DNA of 26,808 nucleotides from JAHHUH01 sp045123075. GTDB lineage: Bacteria; Bacillota; Negativicutes; Acidaminococcales; Acidaminococcaceae. The DNA lies in contig JBGVIJ010000041.1 of NCBI GenBank assembly GCA_045123075.1, positions 1 through 26,808 on the forward strand, given 5' to 3'. How positions within the stretch are numbered: position 1 is the first letter of the stretch; each line of letters begins with the position of its first letter. The notes below the pieces were generated by a model. That model searched no databases. It was not told where the DNA came from and saw nothing but the letters and a program-made list of their open reading frames with translations. Positions 1 to 7,370 of the stretch are shown here, one piece after another. The translations under genes and the position numbers were made by a program.

Positions 1-1109
1 AAAATACCATTGCACAAGTTCAAGAGAACGATAACGATGGTAATGGGATACAGAATGCACAATACGGGGATTGCGAACTGAATCAGCTTGCTTAAACCAA
101 CGTTAGAAACAACAAAGCTGAATAAACAAATGACAGCAACGTAACGGTCATATTGCATTTTTTCTTTGAACACTACATTGAAGTAACCGGAAACAGAACT
201 GGTTACGCCAATACTAGTAGTAAGGCAAGCAAAGAAAATAATCAATGCCAAGATTACTTTACCATACCAACCAAAATAATGGTCAGTAATACTGCTTAAC
301 ATTTGACCGCCATTTTGCATCAAACCAAGCAATTCTACACTGGAAGCACCCATGTAAGCCAAGGAGCCGTAAATTACAGCTAAGAAGCATGCTGCAATAA
401 TACCGGAATAAATGCAAAGCTTGGTCAAGGTTCTGGGATTCAAAACACCTTTTGCTTCGATAGCGTTGATGGTAGCTGCACCAAAAAGCATGGAAGCCAA
501 AAGGTCCATGGTATTATAGCCTTCTTGGAAACCTTTAAAGAAAGGAATGCTTGCATAATCACCAACAGCACCTTGAACAGCGCCCATGGGTTTGAAAATT
601 ACAAAGGTAATCAAAATACCCAAGCAACCTAAAAGCATCGGAGTCAAGATTTTACCGATGTTATCAATAATCTTGGAAGGATTAACCGCCAAGAAATAGG
701 TTACTGCGAAGAACAGGAAGCTATAAATCATCATAGCGTTACTTTCCATACCGCCAGGAATGAAAGCCAAAATACCGGTATCAAAAGAAACCGCTGCTGT
801 ACGAGGAATTGCAAAGAAAGGACCAATGGTTAAGGAAGTAATAACGATAAGGGCTTTTGCGTACCAAGAACTTACCGGATTAACCATGGTTTCCGGATTG
901 TCACTGCGAGTAAGTGCCATAGCAATAACACCGGTCAACGGCAAACCAACGCCACTAATGCAGAAACCTACCATAGCAATCAACAGATTATCACCTGCTT
1001 GTTGACCTAAGATGGGCGGAAAAATAAAGTTGCCTGCACCAAAGAAAAAGGAGAACAACATTAAGGCAATGGGCAATACTAAACTAAGTGAAAAGTTGTC
1101 TTTTGTCAT
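1..1109 (-). CDS. brnQ: Branched-chain amino acid:cation symporter BrnQ (3' end cut by window edge)
   Basis: The minus-strand frame is open from the ATG at 1107-1109 to the window edge, giving 369 visible codons of a protein usually near 440 residues, so the C-terminus is missing. The N-terminus contains the LIVCS/BrnQ signature (FFFGAGNFIFPPILGQQAGDN, then IGPFFAIPRTAAVSFDTG), followed by repeated hydrophobic segments expected of a 12-helix inner-membrane Na+/H+-coupled carrier for Leu, Ile and Val. Start choice: a GGAG lies just upstream of the ATG. It is a close paralogue of the gene at 3653-4984; both share the same motifs and even the same shadow reading frames. It begins only 28 nt after the tyrS terminator hairpin, leaving little room for a promoter of its own. 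The family is clear; the substrate is inferred from the family. Confidence 0.93.
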   Translation of the reverse strand, partial: MTKDNFSLSLVLPIALMLFSFFFGAGNFIFPPILGQQAGDNLLIAMVGFCISGVGLPLTGVIAMALTRSDNPETMVNPVSSWYAKALIVITSLTIGPFFAIPRTAAVSFDTGILAFIPGGMESNAMMIYSFLFFAVTYFLAVNPSKIIDNIGKILTPMLLGCLGILITFVIFKPMGAVQGAVGDYASIPFFKGFQEGYNTMDLLASMLFGAATINAIEAKGVLNPRTLTKLCIYSGIIAACFLAVIYGSLAYMGASSVELLGLMQNGGQMLSSITDHYFGWYGKVILALIIFFACLTTSIGVTSSVSGYFNVVFKEKMQYDRYVAVICLFSFVVSNVGLSKLIQFAIPVLCILYPITIVIVLLNLCNGI

Positions 1110-1137
1110 TAATGCTCCAATCTAAAAAACACAATAA

Positions 1138-1167
1138 AAAACTTCTGCTGTTTCCAGCAGAAGTTTT
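1138..1167 (-). terminator. Rho-independent terminator of tyrS
   Basis: A perfect 13-bp stem (1138-1150 with 1155-1167) closes a 4-nt loop. On the minus strand it is followed by a run of T, and it lies 6 nt past the tyrS stop codon. Because brnQ starts 28 nt further on, the hairpin may also limit read-through into brnQ. Confidence 0.9.
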
Positions 1168-1172
1168 ATTAA

Positions 1173-2393
1173 TTATTTCACAACTAAGCGGAAATATTTT
1201 TTCTTGCCTTTACGAATCAAAAGGCTTTGTTCTGCGTCAAACATATCTGCGGAAAGGAATGCTTCCGGATCGGTTACTGCAGTATCTTGTACATACAAGC
1301 CACCTTGTGCAACCATTTGGCGAGCTTCACGTTTACTGGAGAATACTTTAGCTGCAGTCAAAACGTCAATGATTTTTGCAGTTTTGTCAGCTTCAGTAAT
1401 TTCAATTGTGGGAACATTTTCCATGTTACCGCCGCCACCGAAGAGAGCTTCTGCAGCTTGTTGAGCTTTAAGAGCTTCTTCTTCGCCGTGAACCAGTTTG
1501 GTAACTTCGAACGCCAAAACTTTTTTAGCAGTGTTGATTTCTGCATCTTTCAATGCGCCAAGACGACGAACTTCGTCCATAGGCAAGAATGTCAACAGGC
1601 TCAAGCAGTTTTCAACGTCGTTGTCACCAACGTTACGCCAGTATTGATAGAAGTCGTAGGGAGAAGTTTTTTCCGGGTCAAGCCACAATGCACCTTTTTC
1701 GGTTTTGCCCATTTTACGACCATCGCTGGTGGTGAGCAATTTGCAGGTCATGCAGAATGCAGGTTTTTGTTCTTTACGACGGATAAGTTCTACACCAGCA
1801 AGCATATTGGACCATTGGTCATCACCGCCCAATTCCATCACGCAGTTGTGATGTTTGAACAGATGCCAGAAGTCATAGCCTTGCATGATCATATAGTTAA
1901 ATTCAAAGAAGGTCATGCCTTTTTCCAAACGTTTTTTGAAACATTCAGCAGCAAGCATGCGGTTTACAGAGAAGTGTACGCCAACTTCACGAAGCAGTTG
2001 GATGTAGTTCAAATCCATCAGCCAGTCAGCATTGTTTACCATAATTGCTTTATCTTCGGAGAAATCAATGAAACGGCTCATTTGTTTTTTGAAGCAAGCA
2101 ATGTTATGAGCGATGAATTCCGGAGTCAGCATTTTACGCATATCGTCTTTGCCACTGGGGTCGCCTACCATACCGGTACCGCCACCCAACAAGCAGATGG
2201 GACGGTGACCAGCTTTTTGCATGTGGCTCATCAACATCAAAGCGATGAAGTGACCAACGTGCAGGCTGTCAGCGGTGGGGTCAAAACCAATATAAAAAGT
2301 AACTTTCTCTTTTTCTAAAAGTTCTTTAATTTCTTCTTCGTGGGACAATTGTTTCAGAAAACCACGTTCTTGTAACACGTCATAAACAGACAT
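1173..2393 (-). CDS. tyrS: Tyrosyl-tRNA synthetase
   Basis: 406 residues, the usual size for bacterial TyrRS. It attaches tyrosine to tRNA-Tyr in the cytoplasm, using ATP. The class I Rossmann catalytic domain fills roughly residues 1-240. It has a HIGH-type motif HVGH at 45-48, the tyrosine-pocket segment YMIMQGYDFWHLF at about 167-179, and a KMSKS-type loop KMGKT at 227-231. The last ~65 residues fit an S4 RNA-binding domain. The ATG is preceded by GAGGAGG at ideal spacing. It is a single-gene unit with its own promoter (2462-2490) and terminator (1138-1167). The ~70-nt leader is too short for a T-box, unlike many tyrS genes of Bacillota. Confidence 0.97.
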   Translation of the reverse strand: MSVYDVLQERGFLKQLSHEEEIKELLEKEKVTFYIGFDPTADSLHVGHFIALMLMSHMQKAGHRPICLLGGGTGMVGDPSGKDDMRKMLTPEFIAHNIACFKKQMSRFIDFSEDKAIMVNNADWLMDLNYIQLLREVGVHFSVNRMLAAECFKKRLEKGMTFFEFNYMIMQGYDFWHLFKHHNCVMELGGDDQWSNMLAGVELIRRKEQKPAFCMTCKLLTTSDGRKMGKTEKGALWLDPEKTSPYDFYQYWRNVGDNDVENCLSLLTFLPMDEVRRLGALKDAEINTAKKVLAFEVTKLVHGEEEALKAQQAAEALFGGGGNMENVPTIEITEADKTAKIIDVLTAAKVFSSKREARQMVAQGGLYVQDTAVTDPEAFLSADMFDAEQSLLIRKGKKKYFRLVVK

Positions 2394-2461
2394 TTCGAAA
2401 CCTCCTCAAATATCTTAAAGCCTCTGTCGTTGCAGAGAGCACAATAATCATAGACTATAAT

Positions 2462-2490
2462 ATTATACAATATTGTTTTGTTTTAAGCAA
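2462..2490 (-). promoter_or_regulatory. Promoter of tyrS
   Basis: Minus strand: -35 TTGCTT (2485-2490), a 17-nt spacer, and a perfect -10 TATAAT (2462-2467), about 69 nt before the tyrS start. Between them the leader has only a weak 5-bp hairpin around 2425-2445. Confidence 0.75.
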
Positions 2491-2509
2491 ACCATTTAGA
2501 AAAACAAAA

Positions 2510-2531
2510 AAGGACTACTTTCGTAGTCCTT
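2510..2531 (-). terminator. Terminator of the tRNA-Pro gene
   Basis: A 9-bp perfect stem (2510-2518 with 2523-2531) with a TTTC-type loop. On the minus strand it is followed by TTTTGTTTTT. It begins 9 nt after the encoded CCA end of the tRNA. Confidence 0.85.
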
Positions 2532-2540
2532 AATTTTCAA

Positions 2541-2617
2541 TGGTCGGGGATGCGAGATTCGAACTCACGGCCTCTTGTACCCGAAACAAGCGCGCTACCA
2601 AACTGCGCCAATCCCCG
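2541..2617 (-). tRNA. tRNA-Pro (anticodon CGG)
   Basis: A 77-nt cloverleaf reads on the minus strand. The acceptor CGGGGAT pairs with ATCCCCG. The D-arm region contains GGTAGCGC. The anticodon stem CTTGT/ACAAG holds loop TTCGGGT with anticodon CGG (codon CCG). The T-arm contains GTTCGAAT. Discriminator A and the CCA end (2541-2543) are encoded in the DNA. It sits alone between its own promoter and terminator. Confidence 0.95.
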
Positions 2618-2652
2618 TAGTTACTAACATCTGTACCGTAGCAACATAGAGT

Positions 2653-2681
2653 ATTTTACTGCATATCTACGTAGATGTCAA
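2653..2681 (-). promoter_or_regulatory. Promoter of the tRNA-Pro gene
   Basis: Minus strand: perfect -35 TTGACA (2676-2681), 17-nt spacer, -10 TAAAAT (2653-2658). The spacer contains the 12-bp palindrome ATCTACGTAGAT. The position, ~36 nt before the mature tRNA 5' end, fits. Confidence 0.8.
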
Positions 2682-2698
2682 TACCTTTTTTAAAATTT

Positions 2699-3040
2699 TT
2701 AGCCTTGGGTTACAACGCGGATGTTGTCAACTTCGAAAGCTTTTGCGATTGCGGGAAGCAGTTCACGTTCAATATTGGTGCGATGCAATTCGCTGTTAGC
2801 AACAATCAAAATGCGCGGAGCTGCGTAGTTGATGTTGTGGATTCTGCTTACCAAACGTTTAAAGGTTTCTTCGCCGATGATTTCTTTCAAAACTTGCAAT
2901 CGTTTGAAAACTTCCGGTTTTTCTTTTTCCATACGAATTTCCAGCGGAGAAAACGGAATGGTTACTACGCGGGGGTTTTGGTTACACGCAAAATTTTCCT
3001 CGCCTTCACCAGGTACTACTAAGTCAGGTCTAATTGCCAT
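2699..3040 (-). CDS. Small protein with DnaA N-terminal-like domain
   Basis: 113 residues from the ATG at 3038-3040. A TTG five codons upstream overlaps the ribosome binding site GGAGG, so it was rejected as the start. From about residue 45 to the end (EIIGEETFKRLVSRIHNIN, then RILIVANSELHRTNIEREL, then the VDNIRVV strand) the pattern resembles the ~60-residue DnaA domain I: a helical half, then a strand-loop region and a final helix-strand. In DnaA this domain binds DnaB and partner proteins. No AAA+ ATPase or DNA-binding domain follows, so this is a stand-alone version. The gene is monocistronic and divergent from mscL. The domain assignment comes from pattern memory and the role is unknown. 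It could instead be an unrelated α/β domain. Confidence 0.6.
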   Translation of the reverse strand: MAIRPDLVVPGEGEENFACNQNPRVVTIPFSPLEIRMEKEKPEVFKRLQVLKEIIGEETFKRLVSRIHNINYAAPRILIVANSELHRTNIERELLPAIAKAFEVDNIRVVTQG

Positions 3041-3112
3041 GGGATATTCCTCCAATAATTTATTTTGAAATCCTTACGATACAATCACCGTAAGAGGTTA
3101 AAGTTCTTTATA

Positions 3113-3141
3113 ATTATATGATAATAAGCAGGAAAAATCAA
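3113..3141 (-). promoter_or_regulatory. Promoter of the DnaA-N-like gene
   Basis: Minus strand: -35 TTGATT (3136-3141), 17-nt spacer, perfect -10 TATAAT (3113-3118), ~73 nt before the start. The leader holds a small CTTACG/CGTAAG hairpin (3073-3094). No equally good plus-strand promoter for mscL was found in the shared 150-nt gap. Confidence 0.7.
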
Positions 3142-3191
3142 ACAAAAGTAGAATAAAATGAAGTACAAAATCTATGTTAGGAGGGTTTATT

Positions 3192-3638
3192 ATGTCCTTT
3201 TTCGATGAATTCAAAAAATTTGCTATGCGTGGTAATGTTGTTGATTTAGCAGTCGGCGTTATCATCGGCGGTGCTTTCGGTAAAATTGTTTCTTCCTTGG
3301 TTTCCAACGTAGTTATGCCTCCCTTGGGCATGGTTATGGGCAAGGTTGATTTCAGCAATCTCTTTATCAGCCTTAACGGTAAAGAATACGCTACCTTGAA
3401 AGCAGCTCAAGACGCAGGTGCTCCGGTTATCGCTTATGGTTCTTTCCTTAATACTGTACTCGACTTCATCATCTTAGCATTTGTTGTATTCGTAATGATT
3501 AAACAAATCAACAAAATGATGCCTGAAAAACCGCCTGCAAAAGATCCCCGTAAATGCCCCTACTGCAAATCTGCAATTGCAGACGACGCTACTCGTTGCC
3601 CCCATTGCACTTCTCAACTTGAAGAACCTGCTAAATAA
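3192..3638 (+). CDS. mscL: Large-conductance mechanosensitive channel MscL with zinc-ribbon tail
   Basis: 148 residues from the ATG at 3192, preceded by AGGAGGG. An in-frame ATG at 3174 overlaps this site and was rejected. MscL is a homopentameric inner-membrane pore that opens under membrane tension to release osmolytes during hypo-osmotic shock. Seen: N-terminal helix FFDEFKKFAMRGNVVDLAVG, first membrane helix with the conserved GVIIGGAFGKIV (22-33), VMPPLG (41-46), a periplasmic loop, and a second membrane helix at about 84-105. The C-terminus departs from the usual acidic/helical bundle and carries two CPxC knuckles (C122/C125 and C136/C139), which looks like a zinc ribbon. First gene of a plus-strand unit with brnQ and mrp, 14 nt upstream of brnQ. 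Confidence 0.95.
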   Translation: MSFFDEFKKFAMRGNVVDLAVGVIIGGAFGKIVSSLVSNVVMPPLGMVMGKVDFSNLFISLNGKEYATLKAAQDAGAPVIAYGSFLNTVLDFIILAFVVFVMIKQINKMMPEKPPAKDPRKCPYCKSAIADDATRCPHCTSQLEEPAK

Positions 3639-3652
3639 AGGAAGTGTAGTAA

Positions 3653-4984
3653 ATGGAACAACCTAAGCTTTCACTGTCCCTTATCATCCCCATTGGCTTG
3701 ATGCTCTTTTCCTTCTTCTTCGGTGCGGGTAATCTAATTTTCCCGCCCATCTTAGGACAACAAGCTGGAGATAATCTGCTGATGGCAACTTTGGGTTTCT
3801 GCTTTAGTGGTGTTGGTTTTCCCTTGCTTGGCATTTTAGCAATGGCAATCAACCGCTTTGATAATCCTGACATGATGGCAGAACCTGTTTCCCCTATGTA
3901 CGGCAGAATAATTACTATTCTTTGTGCACTGACCATTGGTCCACTTTTTGCAATTCCCCGTACTGCAGCAGTTTCCTTTGATACCGGTATTATGGCATTG
4001 CTTCCTGCAAGCATGCACGATATTGGTCTTGCAGTTTATTCTGCATTCTTCTTTGCAATTACTTATTACTGTGCCATCAACCCTTCCCAAATCGTTGACC
4101 GCATTGGCAAAGTTATGGCACCTATGCTTATCATCTGCTTGGCTGCCCTCGTTGGTTGTGCAATTCTTAATCCTATGGGTTCTGCTCAAGCTTCCCACGA
4201 CGCTTATGTTAACGTACCTTTCTTCAAAGGTTTCTTGGAAGGCTACAACACTATGGACTTACTCTGCTCCATGCTCTTTGGTGCGGCAACCATCAGTGCA
4301 ATTGAACTTACCGGTGTTAAAGACCAAAAGCAACTTACCAAGCTTTGCATTTACGCAGGTATCATCGCTGCAATCTGCTTAGCTGCAGTTTATGGTTCTC
4401 TTGCTTACGCAGGTGCTACTAGCGTATCTGTAACCGGCATGGTAGCAAGCGGTGGTCAACTGCTGAATAAGATTACTGTTCATTACTTTGGTAACTTTGG
4501 TAAAATCGTGTTGGCTTTGATTATTTTCTTCGCCTGCATCACTACTAGTATTGGTCTTTCCACTGCTATCCCCGATTACTTTACCAAATTAAGCAAAGGC
4601 AGAGTTACCTATCAACGTTTTGTTGCGGCAATCTGCCTGTTCAGCTTCGCAGTTTCCAACGTTGGTTTGGGTAACATCATCACTTTCTCCATCCCGGTGT
4701 TGTGCATGCTCTACCCCATCACCATCGCTTTGGTTATCTTGAACGTTGGCAAAGACATTTTCAAACGTGATAAACACATTTTCCGTACTTGCCTTCTTTT
4801 GACTACCATCTTTGCAATTTTTGACGGATTACGAGCTGCCGGAATAGACACCGGCGCTGCTAATACATTTCTGGCTTCCATCGTTCCCCTTTATGATATC
4901 GGCTTTGGCTGGATAACTCCCTGCTTTGGTGGTATCTTGTTGGGCTTCATTTGGAAAGCTTGTTCTCCCAAGGAGGCAGAATAA
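3653..4984 (+). CDS. brnQ: Branched-chain amino acid:cation symporter BrnQ (second paralogue)
   Basis: 443 residues, full length for the LIVCS family of Na+ or H+ symporters for Leu, Ile and Val. It shares with the gene at 1-1109 the motifs FFFGAGNLIFPPILGQQAGD, IPRTAAVSFDTG, PFFKGF.EGYNTMDLL, SMLFGAATI and IIFFACITTSIG. About 12 hydrophobic segments can be seen. An AAGGAAG site precedes the ATG. It is co-oriented with mscL (14-nt gap) and directly abuts mrp: its stop codon TAA is followed at once by the mrp ATG. Together with the truncated copy at the left edge, this locus has two brnQ genes in 5 kb on opposite strands. Confidence 0.95.
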   Translation: MEQPKLSLSLIIPIGLMLFSFFFGAGNLIFPPILGQQAGDNLLMATLGFCFSGVGFPLLGILAMAINRFDNPDMMAEPVSPMYGRIITILCALTIGPLFAIPRTAAVSFDTGIMALLPASMHDIGLAVYSAFFFAITYYCAINPSQIVDRIGKVMAPMLIICLAALVGCAILNPMGSAQASHDAYVNVPFFKGFLEGYNTMDLLCSMLFGAATISAIELTGVKDQKQLTKLCIYAGIIAAICLAAVYGSLAYAGATSVSVTGMVASGGQLLNKITVHYFGNFGKIVLALIIFFACITTSIGLSTAIPDYFTKLSKGRVTYQRFVAAICLFSFAVSNVGLGNIITFSIPVLCMLYPITIALVILNVGKDIFKRDKHIFRTCLLLTTIFAIFDGLRAAGIDTGAANTFLASIVPLYDIGFGWITPCFGGILLGFIWKACSPKEAE

Positions 4985-5839
4985 ATGTCTGAAGAAAAAC
5001 AATGCTCTAATACTTCCTGCGGTAAAAGTAGCTGTGCAGGTTGCGAACACGCAGGTAAACACGAGCCTGTAGATTTTACTGCTCACCTGAATCCCATGAG
5101 CAGCGTAAAAAAAGTTATCGGTATTGTCAGCGGTAAGGGCGGTGTAGGTAAATCCCTGGTAACTTCCTTGATGGCTGCTACCATGAAACGTCGTGGTCAT
5201 CGTACTGCCATTCTCGATGCAGATGTAACCGGTCCTTCCATTCCCAAAGCTTTTGGTTTGAGCGGTCAAAAAACTGGCGGTAACGAAATTGGCATTATGC
5301 CCTTGACCTCTGCAAGTGGTATTGAAATCATCAGTGCCAATATGTTCCTTCCCAACGAATCTGACCCTGTTGTTTGGCGTGGTCCTATGATTGCCAACAT
5401 GGTTAAACAATTCTGGACAGACGTTGTATGGACTGATATTGACTTTATGTTTGTGGATATGCCTCCCGGAACCGGTGACGTTCCCTTGACTGTTTTCCAA
5501 TCTCTTCCCGTTGATGGCATTATCATCGTAACCTCTCCTCAAGAATTGGTTTCTATGATTGTTGCTAAAGCAGTAAAAATGGCGCAAATGATGAACATCC
5601 CCATCCTCGGCTTGGTAGAAAACTATTCTTACTTCCACTGTCCTGATAATGGTAAAGATTACAAAATCTTTGGCGAAAGTCATTTGGAAGAAACCGCTGC
5701 TGCTTATGGCTTAAAAGTTTTAGCGCAGCTCCCTATTGACCCTGCTATCGCTAAAGCTTGCGACAGCGGTAAAGCTGATGAATTGCAACTGAAGGCTATT
5801 GACGCTTGCTGTGCAAATATCGAAGAAGTTTTAAAATAG
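4985..5839 (+). CDS. mrp: Mrp/ApbC/NBP35-family Fe-S cluster carrier ATPase
   Basis: 284 residues. Mrp-type ParA-like P-loop ATPases are cytoplasmic homodimers that carry and transfer Fe-S clusters. Seen: a cysteine-rich N-terminal tail (C7, C12, C17, C20), deviant Walker A GKGGVGKS at 50-57, a switch-like DADVTGPSIP at 78-87, and the Walker B region FVDMPPGTGD at 156-165. Near the C-terminus most members carry a CxxC that bridges the cluster between subunits. Here the segment reads CPDNGKDYKIFG (C219), with Asn at 222 in place of the second Cys. The ATG directly follows the brnQ stop codon and uses the AAGGAGG inside the brnQ end. Last gene of the plus-strand unit; a strong hairpin follows. 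Confidence 0.93.
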   Translation: MSEEKQCSNTSCGKSSCAGCEHAGKHEPVDFTAHLNPMSSVKKVIGIVSGKGGVGKSLVTSLMAATMKRRGHRTAILDADVTGPSIPKAFGLSGQKTGGNEIGIMPLTSASGIEIISANMFLPNESDPVVWRGPMIANMVKQFWTDVVWTDIDFMFVDMPPGTGDVPLTVFQSLPVDGIIIVTSPQELVSMIVAKAVKMAQMMNIPILGLVENYSYFHCPDNGKDYKIFGESHLEETAAAYGLKVLAQLPIDPAIAKACDSGKADELQLKAIDACCANIEEVLK

Positions 5840-5852
5840 GCTTACAAAAACT

Positions 5853-5884
5853 AAGACCTCGTTCCTGAAAGGGAACGAGGTCTT
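5853..5884. terminator. Bidirectional terminator between mrp and the DUF1232 gene
   Basis: A 13-bp perfect stem (5853-5865 with 5872-5884) with a 6-nt loop. T-rich tails exist on both strands (TCTTTTAATTT rightwards, TAGTTTTTG leftwards). It lies between the converging mrp and DUF1232 genes, so it can serve both. Confidence 0.88.
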
Positions 5885-5896
5885 TTAATTTCCATG

Positions 5897-6313
5897 TTAA
5901 TCTAAAGCGGAAATAGTTTCGTCGCTGAAAATCTTAGAAAGCATATTTTTAGCTTTCATTTTTACATCTTCATCAACGTAACCTTGAATTTTAAGCATGG
6001 CAAAAGTAATTGCTACCAAGTCATCAGAATAACCCAGCACAGGAGTTAAGTCCGGAATAAAATCCAAGGGAGAGATTAAATAGCCAAGGGCACCCATAAT
6101 GGCAGCTTTAGTTCCGGTAGGAACATCATCCTTTTGCAGAACGAACCATAATTGAAGTGCCTTATATAAAATCTCTGCACCGATAACCTTGCCGTATTTG
6201 GCAATTTTATCCTTCAAACCTTTTTCACTATATTCTTTTTCGTACGGCACAAGGGTTCTATCATTGATTTGTGCTTCGTCGAATTGTTCTACGTCGTATT
6301 TTTGTTTCTTCAC
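5897..6313 (-). CDS. DUF1232 (YkvA-like) protein
   Basis: 138 residues. The core from about 65 to 110 (PTGTKAAIMGALGYLISPLDFIPD, then LGYSDDLVAI) matches the short DUF1232 domain, whose hallmark is Y-hydrophobic-x-SP-x-D-hydrophobic-IPD. The family is small, probably membrane-associated, and has no agreed function. The N-terminal ~45 residues are charged and lack a signal peptide. GAAGGAG precedes the ATG. It converges on mrp and lies 74 nt downstream of yajQ on the same strand. A weak AAAAATTG inverted repeat lies between them, so co-transcription is possible. Confidence 0.85.
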   Translation of the reverse strand: MKKQKYDVEQFDEAQINDRTLVPYEKEYSEKGLKDKIAKYGKVIGAEILYKALQLWFVLQKDDVPTGTKAAIMGALGYLISPLDFIPDLTPVLGYSDDLVAITFAMLKIQGYVDEDVKMKAKNMLSKIFSDETISALD

Positions 6314-6387
6314 AAAATCAACTCCTTCTTTATGGAGTTTATGTAAAAATTGTTAGAAGTACAGGAAGACAGTGCTTATAGCAATTT

Positions 6388-6879
6388 TTAACGCATATTG
6401 ATGAATTGTAAATCCACACCAAAGTCACCAGCTTTAAGCATTTGAATTACAGCTTGCAAATCATCTTTTTTAGCGCCGGAAACACGAACTTGGTCGTCTT
6501 GAATTTGAGCGTTTACTTTCAATTTGGTTGCTTTAATTGCAGCAACGATTTTTTTGCCGTTTTCTTTGGAAATACCTTGTTGGATTTCGCATTGTTGACG
6601 AACAGTGTTTTTAGCAGCAGGTTCGATTTTACCGGGAACTACTGCGCGCAGGGGAACACCGCGTTTAGCCATTTTTTGGCGGAGCATGTCGATGATTGCA
6701 CCCAATTTATATTCGTCTTCAGCAGCGATTTTTACTTCTTTTTCGCTAAGTTCGATGGTTGCATTGGAACCACGGAAGTCATAGCGTTGTTCGATTTCTT
6801 TTCTAACTTGGTTTACGCAGTTATCCATTTCTTGCATATCTACTTGAGAAACAACGTCAAAGGAACTATCTTTTGCCAT
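6388..6879 (-). CDS. yajQ: YajQ-family (DUF520) nucleotide-binding protein
   Basis: 163 residues, the normal family length. Seen: N-terminal SSFDVVSQVDMQEMDNCVNQ, the central RYDFRGSNATIEL at 32-44, and the C-terminal VRVSGAKKDDLQAVIQMLK with the ending VDLQFINMR. All are hallmarks of YajQ, which has two ferredoxin-like folds. Members from some proteobacteria bind cyclic di-GMP; whether that holds here is not visible. GGAGG lies 9 nt before the ATG. It is 49 nt downstream of the DUF3783 gene and probably shares its promoter at 7371-7398. Confidence 0.95.
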   Translation of the reverse strand: MAKDSSFDVVSQVDMQEMDNCVNQVRKEIEQRYDFRGSNATIELSEKEVKIAAEDEYKLGAIIDMLRQKMAKRGVPLRAVVPGKIEPAAKNTVRQQCEIQQGISKENGKKIVAAIKATKLKVNAQIQDDQVRVSGAKKDDLQAVIQMLKAGDFGVDLQFINMR

Positions 6880-6928
6880 TTATCTATACCTCCAGAAAAT
6901 TTAATATCCAGTTTATTTTACCACAAAC

Positions 6929-7342
6929 TTATGCCTTTGTGGAAGAGTGTTCCTCTGGCATTGGTTTACCATTCTTGGTCATATATTCGTGTTCTTCACT
7001 AATTTCTTTTAAGAGTTCTAGCCCACTCCATGCTACATTGTGTGGAGTAAGCATCGCTTTAAGTTCAATGCGTTGCAACTTGCTTTTCTTAATTGCAACA
7101 AGCAGTTTATCAAGAGTAGGTCTGTCAAAGCCACAAAGAAAAATCATTTCCTCAGCAGCTTCATCACCTACATATCTTTCTTCTACAGGTTCAACACCTT
7201 TCACACCAGCCATATAACCAACGGGTTGAAGCATATCTTCACGCGCAACTGCTTTCACTTGTGCCTTACAAAGAAGCGCAACCATTTTGAGCATTTGCAA
7301 ACGTTCAGAAGTAAAATTATAAGCTAATATAGTTCTAAGCAT
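6929..7342 (-). CDS. DUF3783 domain protein
   Basis: 137 residues from the ATG at 7340-7342 (MLRTILAYNF). An in-frame TTG four codons upstream is part of the GGAGG site and was rejected. The middle (VGDEAAEEMIFLCGFDRPTLDKLLVAIKKSKLQRIELKAMLTPHNVAWS, about 64-112) has the DUF3783 pattern: a strand, a Phe/Leu-rich helix, and a closing MLTxxN-W segment. No catalytic motif or membrane segment can be seen and no function is known to me. It occupies the place directly after pstB where phoU is often found, but it does not resemble PhoU, an all-helical protein of ~220 residues. Confidence 0.75.
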   Translation of the reverse strand: MLRTILAYNFTSERLQMLKMVALLCKAQVKAVAREDMLQPVGYMAGVKGVEPVEERYVGDEAAEEMIFLCGFDRPTLDKLLVAIKKSKLQRIELKAMLTPHNVAWSGLELLKEISEEHEYMTKNGKPMPEEHSSTKA

Positions 7343-7370
7343 ATATGCCTCCAAATTTTATTTTAGGCAT

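Noticed and set aside
1227..2318. 363-residue plus-strand frame opposite tyrS
   Set aside because: Antisense shadow of tyrS, which has promoter, ribosome site, all class I synthetase motifs and a terminator.
2394..2490. T-box before tyrS
   Set aside because: The leader is only ~70 nt and lacks the GGTGGTACCGCG sequence and a terminator.
4829..5683. 284-residue minus-strand frame opposite brnQ and mrp
   Set aside because: Spans two real genes on the other strand and has no family motif or start signal.
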